Origin: Cellulomonas terrae
GTDB lineage: Bacteria; Actinomycetota; Actinomycetes; Actinomycetales; Cellulomonadaceae
Assembly (NCBI RefSeq): GCF_007990265.1
Contig: NZ_BJWH01000020.1
Coordinates: 1-64,000 of the forward strand
Direction: 5' to 3'
DNA: 64,000 nt
How positions within the stretch are numbered: the stretch's first letter is position 1; every line of letters begins with the position of its first letter. Of the stretch, positions 35,473 to 44,321 are shown one piece after another. A program made the position numbers and the translations under genes. Under the pieces are notes generated by a model, which saw nothing but the letters and a program-made list of their open reading frames with translations, had not been told where the DNA came from and did no database searches.

Positions 35473-36596
35473 AGTCCTGCCACCTCACTCAGGGCGTTCT
35501 TGAACGCCACCATGTCCTTCGGGGTGCCGACCGACACCCGCAACCACCCGTCCGGTCCGACCTCCCGGATCAGCACCCCGCGGTCGAGCAGACCCTGCCA
35601 GATCGCGTGCCGGTCGTCGAACAGGCCGAACAGCACGAAGTTCGCGTCGGAGTCCGCGACGGTCAGCCCCTGCCCGCGCAGCCACACCACGAGGGCGTCG
35701 CGCTCGTCGCGCAGCGACCCGACCTGCGCCATGAGCGCGGGCGCGTGCCGGAGCGCCGCCCGGGCGACCGCCTGGGTCACGGCCGACAGGTGGTACGGCA
35801 GGCGGACCACCCGCAGCGCGTCGACGAGGGCCGGCGCCGCGGCCAGGTAGCCGACGCGCGCTCCGGCGAGGCCGAACGCCTTGGACATGGTCCGGCTGAC
35901 CGCCAGGTGCGGGTGGTCGGGCAGCAGCTCGAGCGCCGAGGGGACACCCGTGCGGCGGAACTCGCCGTAGGCCTCGTCGACCACGACGACGCACCCGCCC
36001 GGCACCCGCGCCGCCGCGTCGAGCACCGCCAGCACCGTCGTGGCCGGCAGGGCCGTCCCTGTCGGGTTGTTCGGGCTGGCCAGGAGCACGACGGACGGCG
36101 CGTGCTCGGCGATCGCCGCGCGCGCGACGTCGGGGTCGAGGCTGAAGTCGGCCTCGCGCCGCCCCGCGACCCACCCGGTGAACGTGTCCCGGGCGTACTC
36201 GGGGTACATCGAGTACGTCGGCGCGAAGGACAGGACCGTGCGCCCGGGACCGCCGAACGCCTGCAGGACGTGCAGCATGATCTCGTTCGAGCCGTTGGCG
36301 GCCCACACCTGGTCCGTCGTCAGCTCGACGCCCGACTCCACCCGCAGGTAGCCGGCGAGGTCGGCGCGGAGGTCCTCGAAGTCGCGGTCGGGGTAGCGGT
36401 TGAGGCCCGCCGCGGCACGCGCGACGGCCTCCGCGATGTCGGCCACGACGTCGGGGGCGGGGGCGTACGGGTTCTCGTTGACGTTGAGCAGGTGCGGCAC
36501 GTCGAGCTGGGGTGCGCCGTAGGGCAGGAGGCCGACGAGGTCCGGACGCAGCGGCAGCACGCCGTTCGGCTGCTCGGTGTCGAGGTCAGAGGTCAC
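35469..36596 (-). CDS. hisC: Histidinol-phosphate aminotransferase
   Basis: HisC converts imidazole acetol phosphate to histidinol phosphate with glutamate, using PLP. The 375-residue fold type I enzyme shows [10 protein letters not shown] near residues 36-45, an [16 protein letters not shown] phosphate-binding loop, [21 protein letters not shown], and the PLP lysine in [17 protein letters not shown]. It begins 9 bases after the oleD stop, with no terminator between, so it is probably transcribed with the ole genes. This is unusual, since hisC normally follows hisD directly. Confidence 0.97.
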   Translation of the reverse strand: MTSDLDTEQPNGVLPLRPDLVGLLPYGAPQLDVPHLLNVNENPYAPAPDVVADIAEAVARAAAGLNRYPDRDFEDLRADLAGYLRVESGVELTTDQVWAANGSNEIMLHVLQAFGGPGRTVLSFAPTYSMYPEYARDTFTGWVAGRREADFSLDPDVARAAIAEHAPSVVLLASPNNPTGTALPATTVLAVLDAAARVPGGCVVVVDEAYGEFRRTGVPSALELLPDHPHLAVSRTMSKAFGLAGARVGYLAAAPALVDALRVVRLPYHLSAVTQAVARAALRHAPALMAQVGSLRDERDALVVWLRGQGLTVADSDANFVLFGLFDDRHAIWQGLLDRGVLIREVGPDGWLRVSVGTPKDMVAFKNALSEVAGL

Positions 36597-36605
36597 CCGA
36601 CGAGT

Positions 36606-37601
36606 CTAGGGAGCCGGTGCGGACGCCTGCCGCGCTGTCCACTGCGCCAGCCGGGCCAGCCCGTCGTCCAGGCCGATCCGTGGCGTCCAGCCGAGGGCCT
36701 CCCGCGTGCGTCGCTGGTCGAACCAGTGGGCGGTCGAGAGCTGCTCGGCGACGAACCTCGTCAGCGGGGGCTCGCCCGCGAGGGGGAGGGTGCGCCAGGC
36801 GGCGTCGAGCACCGACCCGGCACCACGGGCGAGGGTGGCGGGCACGTGCCGCCGGGGCACGGCCACGCCGCTGGCCGCGCAGATGCCCGCGAGCAGCTCG
36901 ACGACCGGACGCGGTTCCCCGTTGGTGACCACGTAGGGCTCGCCGTAGACGGCCGGGTCGGCGTGCAGGGCCGCGACCAGGGCGTCCACGGCGTTGTCGA
37001 CGTAGGTCGTGTCGATGAGCGCGGCCCCGTCGCCGAGGACCGGCAGCCGGCCCGACCGCGCGCGGTCCACGATCCGGCCGACCAGCTGGGTGTCGCCCGG
37101 CCCCCAGACGACGTGCGGTCGCACGACGATCACGTGCAGGCCGGCGGGGTCGTGCGCCGCGAGCGCGAGGAGCTCCGCGGTGGCCTTGGTCCGCGCGTAG
37201 TGCCCGCGCGCGTGCTGGGGGTCGGCGGGGCCGGCGCCCGCACCGGCCAGCGAGCGCCCGTGGTGCGCGACGGACGGCGTCGAGACGTGCACGAACCGTC
37301 CGACGCCCGCCGACCGCGCCTCGTCGAGCAGCAGCCGGGTCCCGCCCACGTTGACGGCCTCGAACTGGTCGTACGGTCCGACGATCGTCACCTTCGCCGC
37401 CAGGTGCACGACGGCGACCCGGTCCCGCAGCGCGGACCGCACGACGTCGGGGTCGGTGACCGACCCGGCCACGTCCTGCGCCCCGACGACCTGGGACGGG
37501 CTGCGCTGCAGGGTCCGGACGTCGAGACCGTCGGCGACGAGCCGTGCGGCGACCGCCCGCCCGAGCATGCCGCTCGCCCCGGTCACCAGCACGCGGGTCA
37601 C
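36606..37601 (-). CDS. oleD: OleD-like NAD(P)-dependent 2-alkyl-3-ketoalkanoate reductase
   Basis: In long-chain olefin synthesis OleD reduces the 2-alkyl-3-ketoacid made by OleA to the beta-hydroxy acid. The 331-residue extended SDR has the NAD(P) loop VTGASGMLG (residues 6-14), a VVHLAAKV strand, VHVSTPSV, and the catalytic YxxxK as YARTK (Y134, K138). A WFDQRRTREALGW segment near the C-terminus is typical of 3-beta-HSD-like and OleD proteins. Its GTG overlaps the oleBC stop by 4 bases. Assignment as OleD relies on the neighbouring oleA and oleBC. Confidence 0.88.
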   Translation of the reverse strand: MTRVLVTGASGMLGRAVAARLVADGLDVRTLQRSPSQVVGAQDVAGSVTDPDVVRSALRDRVAVVHLAAKVTIVGPYDQFEAVNVGGTRLLLDEARSAGVGRFVHVSTPSVAHHGRSLAGAGAGPADPQHARGHYARTKATAELLALAAHDPAGLHVIVVRPHVVWGPGDTQLVGRIVDRARSGRLPVLGDGAALIDTTYVDNAVDALVAALHADPAVYGEPYVVTNGEPRPVVELLAGICAASGVAVPRRHVPATLARGAGSVLDAAWRTLPLAGEPPLTRFVAEQLSTAHWFDQRRTREALGWTPRIGLDDGLARLAQWTARQASAPAP

Positions 37602-40150
37602 AGGCGTGCCCGCTCCCCCGCCAGCACGCGCTCGGCCCACACGGCGACCCGCGTCCGGTCGATCTTCGAGCTGTGCCGGACGTCCGTCGGGAGCTGCTCC
37701 ACCACCAGCACGGCGGCGACCGTGGTGCCCTCCAGCGCTGCGCGGACCGCGGCGGCCAGGTCGGGCGCCGCCACGACCGGTCCGTGCGAGTACACCTCGG
37801 GCTGGACGACCACCACGACCTGCTGCGCACCCCTGGGCCCGACGCCGACAACAGCCGCGGACACGACGGAGTCGACCGTCTGCGCGCGCTGCTCCAGCCC
37901 GACCGGGGTGCGGACGCCGTCCGCCGTCACCAGCACGTGCGCGAGCCTGCCCTCGACCCAGAGCCTGCCGTCCGCGTCGAGGTGCCCGACGTCCCCGGTC
38001 CGGTGCCAGCCGGGGTCCCGTGCCGAGGCGTGCTGGGTGAGCCAGAGGCCGTCGTACCGGTCCTTGACGTGCGCGGCCGCGACGAGCACCTCGCCGGTGA
38101 CGCCCGCCCGCTGGTCCGGCACCCCCGTCGGCTCGCCGGCGACGTCCAGGCCACTGAGCGCCACCCGGACTCCCGCGACGGGCCTCCCGACGCACACCCC
38201 GTCACCGGCGCCGGCGTCGCGGAGCTCGTCGAGCGACACGTCGGCGACGACGAGCGCTTCCGTCATCCCGTACGGCGTGTGGGCCTGCGCGGCCGGCATC
38301 AGCGCCGCCGCGGCCTCGAGCAGGTCGATGCCGACGGGTGCGCCCGCCGAGAGGAACCGCCGGACGCCCGCGAGCGCGGCGAGCTCCGACCCGTCGGCCG
38401 TGCGGACGACCGAGCGGAGCGCGGCGGGCGACGCGAAGACGACCGCCGCGTCGATCGCGCGGACCGCCTCGGCCAGCGCGCGGGCCGTGAGCGTCCCCGG
38501 TGACGTGACGTCCATGTCCGGGCTCGCGCTCGTGGCACCCAGCGCCGGGCCGAGCAGGACGAACGGCGCGAACGCCGCGACGAGAGGGCTGTCCGGTCCG
38601 ATCCCGTAGGTGCGAGCGACGACGTCGCGCATCGCGGCGAGCCGGCGGTGCGTGTAGACGACCCCCTTCGCGGGGCCGGTCGACCCGGACGTGAACAGGA
38701 CCGCCGCGTCGGCGTCGGGGTCAGGCCACGGGAGGTCGTCGGTGGAGGCGCGCCCGAGTGCGGCGAGGTCGTCCAGCGACGCACCGACGCCGAGGGTCCG
38801 CGCCACTCCCGCGCGCAGCGGTCCGGCGCTGACCAGCGTCGGCGCCCAGCGCAGCCACCGCGCGGCCACCAGGGCCTTCTCGATCCCGACGACCACGGCG
38901 GGGTCCGCCGCACGCACCGCCCGGGTGAGCCCCTGGACACCGAGCCCGGCGTCGGCGACGACCACGACGGCCCCGAGCCGCAGGCACGCGTAGAGGACCG
39001 CCGTCAGGTCCGCCCCGGGCGGTACCAGGAGAGCGACCCGGTCGCCCGGTCGCACACCGCTCGCCGCGAGGCCACGGGCGAGCTGGTCGGTCCGGGCGGC
39101 GAGCGCCGACCAGGTCACGCGGCGGGAGCGCGCGCCCGCGAGCTCGATCAGCGCGGTGCCGTCGTCGTCGGCCCGCTCGACCAGGGTGGCGCCGAGGGCC
39201 CGGTACGGCTCGTCGGCCACCGCGGGCGGTGCCGGCGCGTCGCGGGCGTCGAGCCAGCGCAGGACCGCACCGGCGACGTCCGCGTCCTCGACCACCAGGT
39301 GGCCGGCGCCCTCGAACCGGTGCACGTCGGCGTGCGGGAGCCGCTCGCGCAGGTCGCGCAGGTAGCGCGCGGAGAAGACCGGGTCGCGTGGACCCCACAG
39401 CAGGAGCGCCGGGACGTCGAGGCCCCGCACGCCGGTCGCGATCCGGTCGAGCTCCGGTCGGCTCGGGTGGTCGGGGGTGGCCGGGATGTCCGCGACGAAC
39501 CCGCCGATCCCCGCCCGCCGGTCGGCGGTGCGGTACGGCGCGCGGAAGCCGTCGGCGACCGTGGGCGTCAGGCGCGGGTGCGCGAGCGCGAGCGTGGTCT
39601 CGAGGAACGCCGGCGTGCTGACCGTGCCCACCGGGAGGACCCCGCGGGCCGTCGCCACGCGCAGCGCGGCGGGCATGGCGTCGTCGACCTCGTGGTGCAC
39701 GGCGGTGTTGGTGAGCACGACGCCCGCCAGCAGGTCCGGGTGGTCGAGTGCCCAGCCGAGGCTGACGAGGCCTCCCCAGTCGTGCCCGACCGTGACGACC
39801 GGCCCGGCGAGCCCGAGGTGGTCGGTCAGCGCACCGAGCTGGGCGACCCGGTCGGCGAGGCGGTGCTGCTCCCCCGTCCGCTCGGAGTAGCCCATCTCCA
39901 GCTGGTCGACGGCGACGACCCGCCACGGGCGCTGGGCCCGCGCGCCCGCCGCGACGAGCCGGCGCCACAGGAACGACCACGTCGGGTTGCCGTGCACGCA
40001 CAGGAGCGTGCCGACGGGTTCGGCGTCCAGCGTCGCGGCGTTGTCGAGCAGGTGCCACGTCCGCGGACCCACCTCGACCGTGCGCGACCAGCGCGGGTCG
40101 ATCCCCCCGGCCGCCAGGACCTCCGCGGGTGGCCGCGACGCCGCGGTCAC
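37598..40150 (-). CDS. OleBC fusion: beta-lactone decarboxylase plus beta-lactone synthetase
   Basis: The 850-residue protein joins two Ole activities. Residues 1-300 form an alpha/beta-hydrolase of the haloalkane-dehalogenase type: CVHGNPTWSFLW, nucleophile Asp124 in VGHDWGGL, and a late His in FEGAGHL (His284). In OleB this domain decarboxylates beta-lactones to cis-olefins. Residues about 320-850 are an ANL adenylating domain with the ATP loop LFTSGSTGPAKG (485-496), TPYGMTEAL and a WHRTGDVGHLD segment, which as OleC forms the beta-lactone from the hydroxy acid. Such OleBC fusions are known in Micrococcus and other actinobacteria. GTG start and stop both overlap neighbours by 4 bases. Confidence 0.92.
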   Translation of the reverse strand: MTAASRPPAEVLAAGGIDPRWSRTVEVGPRTWHLLDNAATLDAEPVGTLLCVHGNPTWSFLWRRLVAAGARAQRPWRVVAVDQLEMGYSERTGEQHRLADRVAQLGALTDHLGLAGPVVTVGHDWGGLVSLGWALDHPDLLAGVVLTNTAVHHEVDDAMPAALRVATARGVLPVGTVSTPAFLETTLALAHPRLTPTVADGFRAPYRTADRRAGIGGFVADIPATPDHPSRPELDRIATGVRGLDVPALLLWGPRDPVFSARYLRDLRERLPHADVHRFEGAGHLVVEDADVAGAVLRWLDARDAPAPPAVADEPYRALGATLVERADDDGTALIELAGARSRRVTWSALAARTDQLARGLAASGVRPGDRVALLVPPGADLTAVLYACLRLGAVVVVADAGLGVQGLTRAVRAADPAVVVGIEKALVAARWLRWAPTLVSAGPLRAGVARTLGVGASLDDLAALGRASTDDLPWPDPDADAAVLFTSGSTGPAKGVVYTHRRLAAMRDVVARTYGIGPDSPLVAAFAPFVLLGPALGATSASPDMDVTSPGTLTARALAEAVRAIDAAVVFASPAALRSVVRTADGSELAALAGVRRFLSAGAPVGIDLLEAAAALMPAAQAHTPYGMTEALVVADVSLDELRDAGAGDGVCVGRPVAGVRVALSGLDVAGEPTGVPDQRAGVTGEVLVAAAHVKDRYDGLWLTQHASARDPGWHRTGDVGHLDADGRLWVEGRLAHVLVTADGVRTPVGLEQRAQTVDSVVSAAVVGVGPRGAQQVVVVVQPEVYSHGPVVAAPDLAAAVRAALEGTTVAAVLVVEQLPTDVRHSSKIDRTRVAVWAERVLAGERARL

Positions 40151-41169
40151 CAGACGATCTCGGCCATCGCGGTGTGCAGACCGGAGCCGACGCCCATGCA
40201 CAGCACCCGGTCTCCCGTGCGCAGCGAGTCCGCCTGGTCCGCGAGCGTCATCGGCAGCGCCGCCGGCCCGACGTTGCCCCAGCGGGGGAACGTCGTCGGC
40301 ACCTTGTCGACGTCCAGGTCCAGCGCCTCCACGATCGAGCGGGTGTGCACCGACGAGACCTGGTGCGTGACGATGCGGTCGACACCCACCCAGTCCCACT
40401 CCGGCTGCGCCTCGCGCCACGCGTCCACGACGAGCTCGAGGCCTCCGGCCAGGAGCCCCGCGGGATCGGTCTTCATCCCCTCGACGCCGCCGACGCACAA
40501 CTCGTGGTGCTGGGTCGCCGAGCGGGCGACGCCGCCGACGAGCCGGTGGGCGCCGGGGTGCAGGTGCGCGGGGCCGAGGACAGCCGCGGCAGCGCCCGCA
40601 CCGAGGGTGAGGGTGGCGAACTCCTCGAGGAACTGCTCCCGGGTGGTCCCCGGCGCGGTCAGCCGGTCCAGCGTGGCCTCCTGCGTCGGACGCGGGTCCT
40701 CCCCGTTGACGATCACCGCGTACCGGACCTGGCCCGAGTCGATGAGCTGCGCCGCGAGCGTCATGCCGTTGACGAAGCCGAGGCACGCGTTGGTCAGGTC
40801 GAACCCGAGCGCGCTGGACGGCAGGGACAGTCCGGAGTGGATGCGGGAGGCGACCGACGGCTCGAGGAACGTCCTGGTCACGGACGTGTTGATCAGCAGG
40901 CCGACGTCGCCCGCGTCGATCCCGGCCTCCGCCAGCGCCTTCGCGCCGGCCGCCGTGGCGGCGTCGTCGAACGTCATCTCCTCGTCCCACCACCGGCGCT
41001 CGTGCACGCCGGCGACGCGGGACAGCAGACCGGACGGGAGGCGCAGGCGCTTCAGGGTGGGCGCGAGGCGCTCGTCGAACACGGTCGACGGGACGACGAC
41101 CGGCGCCTCGATGCCGACGACGGCGAGGAGGGCGACATCGCGGTGGCGGAACGTCGCGTTGCCTGTCAC
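40147..41169 (-). CDS. oleA: OleA: long-chain acyl-CoA head-to-head condensing thiolase
   Basis: OleA joins two fatty acyl-CoAs to a 2-alkyl-3-ketoacid, the first step to long-chain olefins. The 340-residue product is a KAS III-type thiolase with the nucleophile Cys129 in LTNACLGFVNG, His269 in VTHQVSS, Asn299 in RWGNVGPAALP, and Glu103 in RTFLEPS, the glutamate typical of OleA rather than FabH. GTG 41167-41169 with GAGAGG nine bases upstream is the start. It lies 67 bases after hisD with no terminator visible, and its stop overlaps oleBC. Confidence 0.93.
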   Translation of the reverse strand: MTGNATFRHRDVALLAVVGIEAPVVVPSTVFDERLAPTLKRLRLPSGLLSRVAGVHERRWWDEEMTFDDAATAAGAKALAEAGIDAGDVGLLINTSVTRTFLEPSVASRIHSGLSLPSSALGFDLTNACLGFVNGMTLAAQLIDSGQVRYAVIVNGEDPRPTQEATLDRLTAPGTTREQFLEEFATLTLGAGAAAAVLGPAHLHPGAHRLVGGVARSATQHHELCVGGVEGMKTDPAGLLAGGLELVVDAWREAQPEWDWVGVDRIVTHQVSSVHTRSIVEALDLDVDKVPTTFPRWGNVGPAALPMTLADQADSLRTGDRVLCMGVGSGLHTAMAEIVW

Positions 41170-41236
41170 AGGCTGTCCTCTCGACGGGGGCGGTGGTCGC
41201 AGGCACGGGGTCGGCGCGGTCCGCGCACGTGGTCGC

Positions 41237-42559
41237 TCAGAATCGGGCTCGCACCGCCTCGCCGTGCGCAGGAAGTCCCTCGGCGTCCGCGAGCGCGACG
41301 ATCTTGTCCGCGACCTCCGCGAGCGCGTCGGCGTCGTACTCGACGACCTGCACGGCGCGCAGGAACGAGTGGACACCGAGGCCGCTGGCGAAGTGCGCGC
41401 AGCCCCCCGTGGGGAGCACGTGGTTGGACCCGGCCATGTAGTCGCCGAGCGAGACCGGCGAGTACGCGCCGACGAAGATGGCCCCGGCGCTGGTGACGCG
41501 CTCAGCGAGCTCGGCGGCACCGACGGTCTGGATCTCCAGGTGCTCGGCACCGTACGCGTTGACCACGTCGAGGCCCTGCTCCAGGTCGTCGACGAGCACG
41601 ATCGCCGACTGCTCGCCGCGCAGCGCCGTCGTGACCCGCACGCGGTGCATCGTGGCGTCGACCCGGTCGACGAGCTTGGCCTCGACCGCACCCGCGAGCT
41701 CGACGGACGGCGTCACCAGGACGGCGGCGGCCAGCGGGTCGTGCTCGGCCTGGGACACGAGGTCGGCAGCCACGTGGGACGCGTCGGCGGTGCCGTCGGC
41801 GAGGATCGCGATCTCCGTCGGTCCGGCCTCGGCGTCGATGCCGACGATCCCCCGCACGAGTCGCTTGGCGGCGGCGACGTACACGTTGCCGGGGCCGGTG
41901 ACGACGTCGACGGGCTCGCAGAGCGTCTCCCCGTCGACCTCCTCGGTGCCGACCGCGCCGTAGGCGAACATCGCGACCGCCTGGGCGCCGCCGACGGCGT
42001 ACACCTCGTCGATGTCCAGGAGCGCGCACGTGGCGAGGACGACCGGGTCGGGCAGACCGCCCTGGTCCTTCTGCGGGGGTGACGCCACGGCGAGGGACCC
42101 CACGCCGGCCGCCTGCGCGGCGACGACGTTCATGACGACCGACGACGGGTACACCGCGAGCCCGCCCGGGACGTACAACCCGACACGACGGACCGGGACC
42201 CACCGCTGGCGGACCTGCGCACCGGGCGCGAGCTCGACCGTGAAGTCGGCGGGCCGCTGGGCGCCGTGCACCTGGCGGACGCGCCGGATGGTCTCTTCCA
42301 GCGCCGCCCGGACGGCGGGGTCGAGCACCCCGACGGCGGCGGCGATGACGTCGGCCGGGACCCGCAGGTGCTCCGGTCGGACGCCGTCGAACCGCTCGGC
42401 CAGGTCGCGCAGCTCGGCGGCACCGCGTGCGCGGACGCCGGCCAGGAGCGGCGCGACGATCTCGGCGGCGTGCTCGACGTCGACCTCGGCACGGGGGAGC
42501 TCGTCCAACAGCTCGCGACGCGACAGGGAGCGACCGCGCAGGTCGATGCGGGTGATCAC
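41237..42559 (-). CDS. hisD: Histidinol dehydrogenase
   Basis: HisD oxidises histidinol to histidine in two NAD steps with zinc. The product (440 residues) has the family segments [48 protein letters not shown], and zinc/substrate regions [14 protein letters not shown] and [14 protein letters not shown] place the start at GTG 42557-42559 (VITRIDLRG, the usual N-terminus), because TATGCT lies 7 bases before it, consistent with leaderless transcription. An ATG 12 bases upstream (MLGNVITRI) is inside that -10 and is the alternative. It appears to head the transcript with ole and his genes. Confidence 0.96.
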   Translation of the reverse strand: MITRIDLRGRSLSRRELLDELPRAEVDVEHAAEIVAPLLAGVRARGAAELRDLAERFDGVRPEHLRVPADVIAAAVGVLDPAVRAALEETIRRVRQVHGAQRPADFTVELAPGAQVRQRWVPVRRVGLYVPGGLAVYPSSVVMNVVAAQAAGVGSLAVASPPQKDQGGLPDPVVLATCALLDIDEVYAVGGAQAVAMFAYGAVGTEEVDGETLCEPVDVVTGPGNVYVAAAKRLVRGIVGIDAEAGPTEIAILADGTADASHVAADLVSQAEHDPLAAAVLVTPSVELAGAVEAKLVDRVDATMHRVRVTTALRGEQSAIVLVDDLEQGLDVVNAYGAEHLEIQTVGAAELAERVTSAGAIFVGAYSPVSLGDYMAGSNHVLPTGGCAHFASGLGVHSFLRAVQVVEYDADALAEVADKIVALADAEGLPAHGEAVRARF

Positions 42560-42566
42560 GTTCCCG

Positions 42567-42572
42567 AGCATA
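42567..42572 (-). promoter_or_regulatory. -10 element of hisD (leaderless)
   Basis: TATGCT on the minus strand ends 7 bases before the GTG that begins the conserved HisD N-terminus, and contains the alternative ATG. No Shine-Dalgarno and no clear -35 are seen. Confidence 0.4.
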
Positions 42573-42658
42573 GGACGGACCCCTGCGCACGGCCTGACCA
42601 CGACCACCGGGCGGGCCGTGCGCTGCGCCACACTCCTCGAGGGAGGCAGACTGCTCCC

Positions 42659-42877
42659 ATGACCCAGGTGCCGATCTCCGACGACTCGATCCGGCTCGGC
42701 CAGTTCCTCAAGCTGGCCGACCTCGCCGACTCCGGTGCGCACGCCCGTGCGCTGCTCGAGGACGGCGCCGTGACGGTGAACGGTGAGGACGAGTCCCGTC
42801 GCGGGCGGCAGCTGGTCAAGGGTGACGTGGTCGAGGTGGACCTGCCGACGGGCTACAAGGAGGCCACGGTCGGCTGA
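42659..42877 (+). CDS. Small S4-domain RNA-binding protein (YaaA-like)
   Basis: The 72-residue protein is a stand-alone S4 domain: [42 protein letters not shown] contains the usual helix-turn-strand with AVTVNGE, followed by KGDVVEVDL. Such YaaA/RqcH-associated or YlmH-like S4 minis bind rRNA or tRNA; the exact target is unknown. It is divergent from hisD across about 100 bases and convergent with the SRPBCC gene, whose stop is 4 bases away. GGAGG lies about 12 bases before the ATG. Confidence 0.85.
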   Translation: MTQVPISDDSIRLGQFLKLADLADSGAHARALLEDGAVTVNGEDESRRGRQLVKGDVVEVDLPTGYKEATVG

Positions 42878-42881
42878 CCGG

Positions 42882-43379
42882 TCACTCCGAGCGGTACCGC
42901 GGCAGCGCTGCCGCGAACAGGTCGTCCCACGCTCGGACCGGGCGTCCGGCGACGTGGTCGTCGAGCTGGTCGAGCGAGGCGTGCCAGCCCCCGCCGTAGC
43001 CGCGCGCCGCCGCCTCCTCCAGGTCCAGGTGCTCGAGCACGAGGACCGCGCCGTCACCGTCCGCACGGATGTCGACCGTCACGCGGCTGTCCGGCTCGCC
43101 GGGGAACTGCCACGCGACCACCAGCCGGCGCGGGGCGTCGCACTCGAGGACGTCCCCGGCGGCGTTCTGCGGCGAGCCGGCGACGTCGTCGCCCATGCGC
43201 AGCTCGTACCGGCCTCCGACGACGAGGTCGCCGTAGACCGGGCCGAGCCAGCGCGCCAGCCGGACCGGGTCGGTGACCGACGACCACAGGTCCTCGGGTG
43301 TCGTCGCGTAGCGCCGCTCGAAGCGGACCGTCACGCCGTTCGGGGTGGGGGTGAGCACACCCCACACGTCAGTCGTCAT
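42882..43379 (-). CDS. SRPBCC (AHSA1-like) protein
   Basis: This 165-residue protein has the START/Bet v1-like fold of the AHSA1 family: [29 protein letters not shown] at about residues 20-48, [26 protein letters not shown] and a C-terminal [15 protein letters not shown] helix. Such proteins bind hydrophobic ligands and are usually paired with an ArsR-type regulator, as here: the start overlaps the end of the upstream ArsR gene by 11 bases. The ligand is unknown. Confidence 0.88.
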   Translation of the reverse strand: MTTDVWGVLTPTPNGVTVRFERRYATTPEDLWSSVTDPVRLARWLGPVYGDLVVGGRYELRMGDDVAGSPQNAAGDVLECDAPRRLVVAWQFPGEPDSRVTVDIRADGDGAVLVLEHLDLEEAAARGYGGGWHASLDQLDDHVAGRPVRAWDDLFAAALPRYRSE

Positions 43380-43701
43380 CTCTGCTCCTCCGCCCGCGGG
43401 CGATCTCGGTCTCCAACGCGTCCAGGTGCCCGCCCCAGAACCGGCGGACCCGCCGCGCCCAGGCCTCGACCTCGTCGAACGCCTCGGGCCGGACGGAGTA
43501 CAGCCGGACCGTGCCCTGCGGCACCGAGTCCACGACGCCGGCCTCCCGCAGCACGCGCAGGTGGCGCGACGCGGCGGGCTGGCTGATGCTGAACTCTGCC
43601 CCGACGGCGGTGGCCAGCTGACCGGCGGTGCGCTCACCGTCGGCGAGGAGCTCGACGAGCCGTCGTCGCACCGGGTCCCCCAACGCGTCCATCACCTGCA
43701 T
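43369..43701 (-). CDS. ArsR-family transcriptional regulator
   Basis: The 110-residue winged helix protein begins MQVMDALGDPVRRRLVELLADG and carries the DNA-recognition helix in ISQPAASRHLRVLREAGVV (about 38-56) and a wing GTVRLYSVRP. No cysteine cluster for metal is present, so it is the SRPBCC-paired type rather than a metal sensor. It probably represses its own operon and perhaps the divergent peroxiredoxin gene, since the 53-base gap contains overlapping AT-rich promoters. ATG 43699-43701 is the start. Confidence 0.9.
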   Translation of the reverse strand: MQVMDALGDPVRRRLVELLADGERTAGQLATAVGAEFSISQPAASRHLRVLREAGVVDSVPQGTVRLYSVRPEAFDEVEAWARRVRRFWGGHLDALETEIARGRRSRDDD

Positions 43702-43718
43702 GGCAGCATGTTTCCACT

Positions 43719-43746
43719 TTGGCTTATATAACGCAAGGGATATAGT
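43719..43746. promoter_or_regulatory. Overlapping divergent promoters (ArsR / peroxiredoxin)
   Basis: On the plus strand TTGGCT (43719-43724), 16 bases, TATAGT (43741-43746) lies 8 bases before the GTG of the peroxiredoxin gene, so that transcript may be leaderless. The self-complementary TATATA (43725-43730) can serve as the -10 of the ArsR gene on the minus strand. The A/T-rich stretch is conspicuous in this GC-rich region and is a likely operator site. Confidence 0.45.
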
Positions 43747-43754
43747 CTCGGACC

Positions 43755-44321
43755 GTGGATCTCACCCGGCTTCCCGACGACCTGCCCGCGCCGCCCGACG
43801 ACGGCGCGGCCGACCACCTCGAGGGCACGCCGCTCCCCCCGATCGCCCTGCCCGCGACCGACGGCTCCACCGTCCCGCTGGACCGGCTCGCGCCCGGCCG
43901 CACGATCCTCTACGCCTACCCGCTCACCGGCCGGCCCGGCACTGACCTGCCCGAGGACTGGGACGCCATCCCCGGCGCGCGCGGGTGCACGGCCGAGGCG
44001 TGCGCGTTCCGCGACCACCATGCCGACCTGCTCGCCGCCGGTGCGTCCGCGGTGTACGGCCTGTCGACCCAGGACACCGCCTACCAGCGCGAGGCCGTCG
44101 ACCGTCTGCACCTGCCGTTCCCGATGCTGAGCGACGAGGCGTTCGCACTCACGCGCGTGCTGGACCTTCCCACGTTCGACGTCGCCGGCCGCACGCTGCT
44201 GCGCCGCCTCACGATGGTCGTGCGCGACGGCGTCGTCGAGAAGGTCTTCTACCCCGTGTTCCCACCCGACCGGCACGCGGCCGAGGTGCTCGCGTGGCTG
44301 GTCAGGACGCCAGGCAGCTAG
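43755..44321 (+). CDS. BCP-type peroxiredoxin / redoxin
   Basis: The 188-residue thioredoxin-fold protein reduces peroxides with a cysteine thiol. After an IALPATDGSTVPLDRL strand region, a YAYPLTG stretch leads to an insertion and then PGARGCTAEACAFRDHH, which matches the BCP/PrxQ active site PGCTxEACxFRD with peroxidatic Cys78 and resolving Cys83 (CX4C). LSTQDTAYQREAVDRLHLPFPMLSDE is the usual BCP continuation. GTG 43755 has no Shine-Dalgarno but a -10 eight bases upstream. The last 20 bases overlap the convergent dnaE gene. Confidence 0.88.
   Translation: MDLTRLPDDLPAPPDDGAADHLEGTPLPPIALPATDGSTVPLDRLAPGRTILYAYPLTGRPGTDLPEDWDAIPGARGCTAEACAFRDHHADLLAAGASAVYGLSTQDTAYQREAVDRLHLPFPMLSDEAFALTRVLDLPTFDVAGRTLLRRLTMVVRDGVVEKVFYPVFPPDRHAAEVLAWLVRTPGS

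Noticed and set aside
36586..38609. Long plus- and minus-strand frames over oleD/oleBC
   Set aside because: Shadow frames of genuine genes; no motif or start site supports them.
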